Source: SZUA-584 sp964441275 (lineage in GTDB: Bacteria; Bacillota; Clostridia; Christensenellales; SZUA-584). From it: a stretch of 64,000 nucleotides of DNA. Shown here piece after piece: positions 61,167-64,000 of the stretch. Under the pieces are notes generated by a model that was not told the DNA's origin, did no database searches, and saw only the letters and a list, made by a program, of their open reading frames with translations. The stretch lies in assembly GCA_964441275.1 (NCBI GenBank), contig CAYTUG010000011.1:1-64000 (forward strand), given 5' to 3'. Numbering within the stretch: position 1 is the first letter of the stretch; each line of letters opens with the position of its first letter. Made by a program: the position numbers and the translations under genes.

Positions 61167-62018
61167 TTATTCTTCCTTTGCTATATGGGCAGTTACTATA
61201 CGATTGCGCCCAGAATAATCGTTGTTTATTTCAATTCCGCAAAAACCGCCTTGCGCCAAAAGCCGTCTTACGCTTTCCGCTTGATTGGCGCCTATCTCCA
61301 ACACTAACGCGCCCGACGGGTTTAAACACTTTGCCGCGTTTTTTGCAATAATTCTATAAAATTTTAACCCGTCGTGCGCTAAAAGGGCAAGCCTTGGCTC
61401 GTATAATCTGATGCTTTGTTCAAGCCCCGCATATTCTTTTTGACTGATATAAGGCGGGTTGCATACTATTATATCGTATGTTTGCGCAACGTTGGAAAAC
61501 ATGTCGCTTTTAAAAAGCTCTATTTTTACATTGTTCTTCTTGGCATTAGAATGTGCAATCTTAAGAGCGTCTTCGCTTATATCGCATGCGCTTACAGCCG
61601 CCGCCGTTTCCATTGCTAAGGATATGGCTATACAACCGCTGCCGGTGCAAACGTCAAGTGCGGTTTTATAACCTTTGCGGTTTATAAGCGTTATCGCCGC
61701 TTCCGCCACCAATTCTGTTTCGCTTCTTGGTATTAAAACCGCCGGACAAACTTCAAGCTCGCACCTTCTAAAATATGCAATCCCGGTAACATATTCTACT
61801 GGCACTCCGCAAGCGCACGCGTTAGCCAAACACTCTATTTTTCTTGCGGTCGGGCCGTCAATTTTCTTGCTCAAAAAAATGTCCCAGAGCTTGGTTTTGA
61901 GTACATGCGCAACAAGAACACGGGCTTTGGCCTCCGCCTCCGGTATGTTCGCCCCGCGCAGCAGCTCTTTAACGTTATTATACATTTCAGTTCCCGACAA
62001 CAAGCGCTTATTCTCCAA
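61167..62018 (-). CDS. prmC: Release factor glutamine methyltransferase PrmC
   Basis: The 283-residue SAM-dependent enzyme methylates the Gln of the GGQ motif of release factors. The SAM site is ALDVCTGSGCIAISLA and the catalytic motif NPPYI. The start is uncertain: a TTG at 62018 overlaps the upstream gene by 11 bases, and an ATG at 61985 (MYNNVKELLRGANI) fits the family start better but has a weak ribosome binding site. Confidence 0.95.
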   Translation of the reverse strand: MENKRLLSGTEMYNNVKELLRGANIPEAEAKARVLVAHVLKTKLWDIFLSKKIDGPTARKIECLANACACGVPVEYVTGIAYFRRCELEVCPAVLIPRSETELVAEAAITLINRKGYKTALDVCTGSGCIAISLAMETAAAVSACDISEDALKIAHSNAKKNNVKIELFKSDMFSNVAQTYDIIVCNPPYISQKEYAGLEQSIRLYEPRLALLAHDGLKFYRIIAKNAAKCLNPSGALVLEIGANQAESVRRLLAQGGFCGIEINNDYSGRNRIVTAHIAKEE

Positions 62019-63012
62019 CCTCGCTTACCTTAGGCTGTATATTTTCGGCATCAACGCCCTTTGGGGCGCGATAAAAGCTCTCCGCAAGTTTTTTTAAGTT
62101 TTCGTTTGTTTCGTCTGCCGCCGCCGAAAAAGCGATAATTGCAACTTCTACCATGCTATCGTCCGGCGCCGCCGTGGTAAGCTTTTGAAGCATCATCCCC
62201 GGCCAGCGTATAGCGCGAAGCAGAAAACAATCGCTCTTGGCTGCAAATTTTAAAAGCTCATATGATATGCCCGCAACAAACGGCAGCATAATAAGCCGCA
62301 TGCCTATCCTTAAATACCAAGAAGCGCTCCACCCGAGCAAAGAAAACAACAAAATAGATATGACAATAACTAATAACAGATAGCTTGTTCCGCATCTTGG
62401 ATGCAGCGTTTTATAATTTTGTATGTTATCTACCGTCAACGGTTGTTCGTTTTCATAGCAGTTTATAGTTTTATGCTCCGCCCCATGGTACATAAAAACC
62501 CGGCGTATATCTTTAATAAACCTGATACTGACAATATAGATTAAAAACAGCGCAAGCCGTATGCCGCCTTCTATAAGATTCATAATAATGGGCGAGCCTA
62601 TGTTTGGTCTTAATAAATTTGTAAGCACTGTTGGCAGTATGAAGAATATTCCTACCGCCAATCCAACCGCAAGAACAACCGCAAAAACCATGGCTACGTC
62701 CATAGGGTCTCTGCCCGACTTTTCTGCAATATACTTTTCAAATTTTGAAGGTTGTCCGATATCTTTTTCGTCATACATTTTTGCCGATTTTGTAATAGTT
62801 TTAACCCCAAAGCCCATCATTTCTATAAATGAAACGACTCCTCTTATTACCGGTAAACCAAAAAACTTATTTCTTTGCGCCGCTGACGATACTCTTTGTT
62901 TTTCATATACTATTTCGCCAGTCGCTTTGCGAACAGCAATCCCGCTAAAATCAGGAGCGCGCATCATTACGCCCTCAAGAACACCCTGTCCGCCAATATT
63001 GCACTTTCTCAT
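62008..63012 (-). CDS. DUF1385 membrane protein
   Basis: This 334-residue protein begins GGQGVLEGVMMRAPD, the family hallmark, and has several hydrophobic segments in the middle with FMYHGAEHKTINCYEN and HPRCGTSYLL. It commonly lies between rpmE and prmC-prfA in Clostridia. The function is unknown. The ATG has GGGG about 8 bases upstream. Confidence 0.92.
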   Translation of the reverse strand: MRKCNIGGQGVLEGVMMRAPDFSGIAVRKATGEIVYEKQRVSSAAQRNKFFGLPVIRGVVSFIEMMGFGVKTITKSAKMYDEKDIGQPSKFEKYIAEKSGRDPMDVAMVFAVVLAVGLAVGIFFILPTVLTNLLRPNIGSPIIMNLIEGGIRLALFLIYIVSIRFIKDIRRVFMYHGAEHKTINCYENEQPLTVDNIQNYKTLHPRCGTSYLLLVIVISILLFSLLGWSASWYLRIGMRLIMLPFVAGISYELLKFAAKSDCFLLRAIRWPGMMLQKLTTAAPDDSMVEVAIIAFSAAADETNENLKKLAESFYRAPKGVDAENIQPKVSEVGE

Positions 63013-63099
63013 CCTAATGCCCCTTTATTATTCTATAAACTATAGTATACAATATGCTGCATAAAAAATCATTGCAAGCGCTATAAAATTAATGTTAAA

Positions 63100-63125
63100 A
63101 ATAAAACAGACCGAAGTTCGGTCTG
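63100..63125 (-). terminator. Intrinsic terminator after rpmE
   Basis: A perfect 9-bp repeat CAGACCGAA/TTCGGTCTG (63107-63115 and 63117-63125) is followed on the minus strand by TTTTATTTTT, 15 bases after the rpmE stop. Confidence 0.88.
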
Positions 63126-63140
63126 CTCTCAAAATTTCGT

Positions 63141-63341
63141 TTATTTCATGCCGTATCTTTTATTAAACCTATCCACACGCCCCCCCGTATCTACAAGCTT
63201 TTGTTTACCTGTAAAAAATGGGTGACAGCGCGAACATATTTCAATTTTGAGATTTTCCCTAACCGAACCTGTAGTAAAAGTTTCACCGCAAGCACATTTT
63301 ACCGTACACTGATAATACTTTGGATGTATATCTTTCTTCAC
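63141..63341 (-). CDS. rpmE: 50S ribosomal protein L31, zinc form
   Basis: This 66-residue protein has MKKDIHPKYYQCTVKCACGETF and ICSRCHPFFTGKQKLVDTGGRVDRF (in parts), and four or five cysteines that bind zinc. The GTG start at 63341 has GAGGTG 7 bases upstream. Zinc-dependent L31 is often replaced by a Cys-free paralogue under zinc limitation. None is in the window. Confidence 0.96.
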   Translation of the reverse strand: MKKDIHPKYYQCTVKCACGETFTTGSVRENLKIEICSRCHPFFTGKQKLVDTGGRVDRFNKRYGMK

Positions 63342-63405
63342 TTTGTTTCACCTCGTTTTCCGAATGCTACGCAGTAGCGGCAACCCGTACAAAGTTGCAA
63401 AGTTG

Positions 63406-63433
63406 ATTATAACATAACGTTTGAAAAAATCAA
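63406..63433 (-). promoter_or_regulatory. Promoter of rpmE
   Basis: TTGATT (63428-63433), 16 bases, TATAAT (63406-63411) on the minus strand. A small hairpin GCTAC/GTAGC (63365-63377) lies in the leader. Confidence 0.65.
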
Positions 63434-63583
63434 CAGCAAGTTTTAAGAATTTTCTATGTTATTTGTAGTCCTACAGTATCTCAAACACAACACTGTCCAA
63501 TATGTTTGACAAACCTACAAAGTTTTAATAATGTCGTTATCTTGTGATAATGTCTCTCTTGATTATCGCGATAAAATGTCTCT

Positions 63584-63799
63584 ATGGAAAAGATAACAAT
63601 GACAAGAAAACAATTAAAACGGCATACCGTCATTACACAGGTAATCAATGGGTTGATAACAAGGGAAAAGGCAGCGAAATTGCTTGAGCTGTCTATACGG
63701 CAAATTGACCGGACTATTGCCTTGCGGGCTTTATACGCTCTGCGGCTCCTCCTTTTCCCCACAAATCCTGCGGCTTTGCGGGGCCCCGCTGTCCGCTAG
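63584..63799 (+). pseudogene. Transposase N-terminal fragment (helix-turn-helix)
   Basis: The first 43 residues (MEKITMTRKQLKRHTVITQ, then TREKAAKLLELSIRQIDR) match the N-terminal helix-turn-helix of ISNCY/IS481-like transposases. After IRQIDR the frame runs into GC-rich sequence with no protein character and ends. The catalytic part is absent. Three copies of AATGTC (near 63528, 63548 and 63574) precede the start and look like subterminal transposase-binding repeats. Confidence 0.6.
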
Positions 63800-64000
63800 G
63801 GCTTGCATCTATTTTGGTAACACAGGGCACCACTTTATCGTTGTACAATCGGCAATACGGTTTTGTTTTTTATAAGTACACACTTTATTATACAATGGTG
63901 TTTATTTCGAGTATGCGCACATACGAAAAACCCTTTGCTTATGCATGTTTATACACTTAAAGGGTACAGAATCAAGAACCCCCGCTAAAATGTTATGAAA
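63800..64000. other. Edge region, element debris without genes
   Basis: No coding sequence is evident. An inverted pair CCCTTT/AAAGGG lies at about 63931-63965, and a TATAAT box on the minus strand lies near 63888. The region is probably the continuation of the mobile-element remnant. Confidence 0.3.

Noticed and set aside
1..64000. CRISPR array, rRNA genes or prophage
   Set aside because: No regularly spaced repeats, no rRNA sequence and no phage structural genes are seen anywhere in the window.

Overview
The window looks like chromosomal DNA of a spore-forming, low-to-medium GC member of the Bacillota, most likely class Clostridia. The evidence is a complete S10-spc-alpha ribosomal cluster with secY, adk, map, infA and rpoA, zinc-binding forms of S4, S14, L31 and L36, the rplQ-ecfA1-ecfA2-ecfT-truA order, sporulation genes spoIID and spoIIQ, a BMP-type nucleoside transporter, and strong GGAGG ribosome binding sites. 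No species name can be given from sequence alone.

Layout. 1-3450 is a decayed border: the end of an IS30-like element, a tRNA-Ala(GGC)-like gene with an irregular acceptor stem, a broken unknown gene, rtcB with a small upstream partner, and a deletion derivative of an IS481-like element. 3560-8670 holds single genes: a parvulin-type lipoprotein, an SDR oxidoreductase, a very cysteine-rich small protein, a NYN/LOTUS protein, a truncated malic enzyme and a D-lactate-dehydrogenase-like gene. 8900-10690 is spoIID and spoIIQ, each behind what looks like its own sporulation sigma promoter. 10719-18433 is serS, argS and a purine-nucleoside-type ABC importer. 18547-22550 is a DUF218 protein, truA and the ECF transporter module. 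22644-38286 is the ribosomal supercluster, read leftward from a consensus promoter at 38482-38510. A dead IS30-like element lies just upstream of that promoter (38539-39553), inverted relative to the copy at the window start.

40791-59082 is an accessory block transcribed leftward. It contains an ANTAR response regulator, a histidine kinase, an RbsABC-type sugar importer and about ten catabolic genes: two paralogous cyclic amidohydrolases, an NAD epimerase, a class III CoA-transferase, an HMG-CoA-lyase-family enzyme, an amidase, a split transketolase, a 2-hydroxyacid dehydrogenase and an aldo/keto reductase. An AEC transporter lies nearby on the other strand. The kinase is the most unusual object here. 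Its N-terminal 235 residues are a transporter-type ABC ATPase domain that has lost Walker A, the catalytic Glu and the switch His, and this is fused to GAF and HisKA_2/HATPase modules. Directly after its stop codon comes a consensus promoter, then a leader with a hexaloop hairpin and an intrinsic terminator, then the transporter genes. That is the layout expected for ANTAR antitermination. The inferred model is that a dead transporter subunit reports on the importer, the kinase phosphorylates the ANTAR regulator, and the regulator lets transcription pass the attenuator into the transport and catabolic genes.

59341-63341 returns to housekeeping: DUF951, lepB, prfA, prmC, DUF1385 and rpmE. The right edge (63480-64000) holds remnants of another mobile element.
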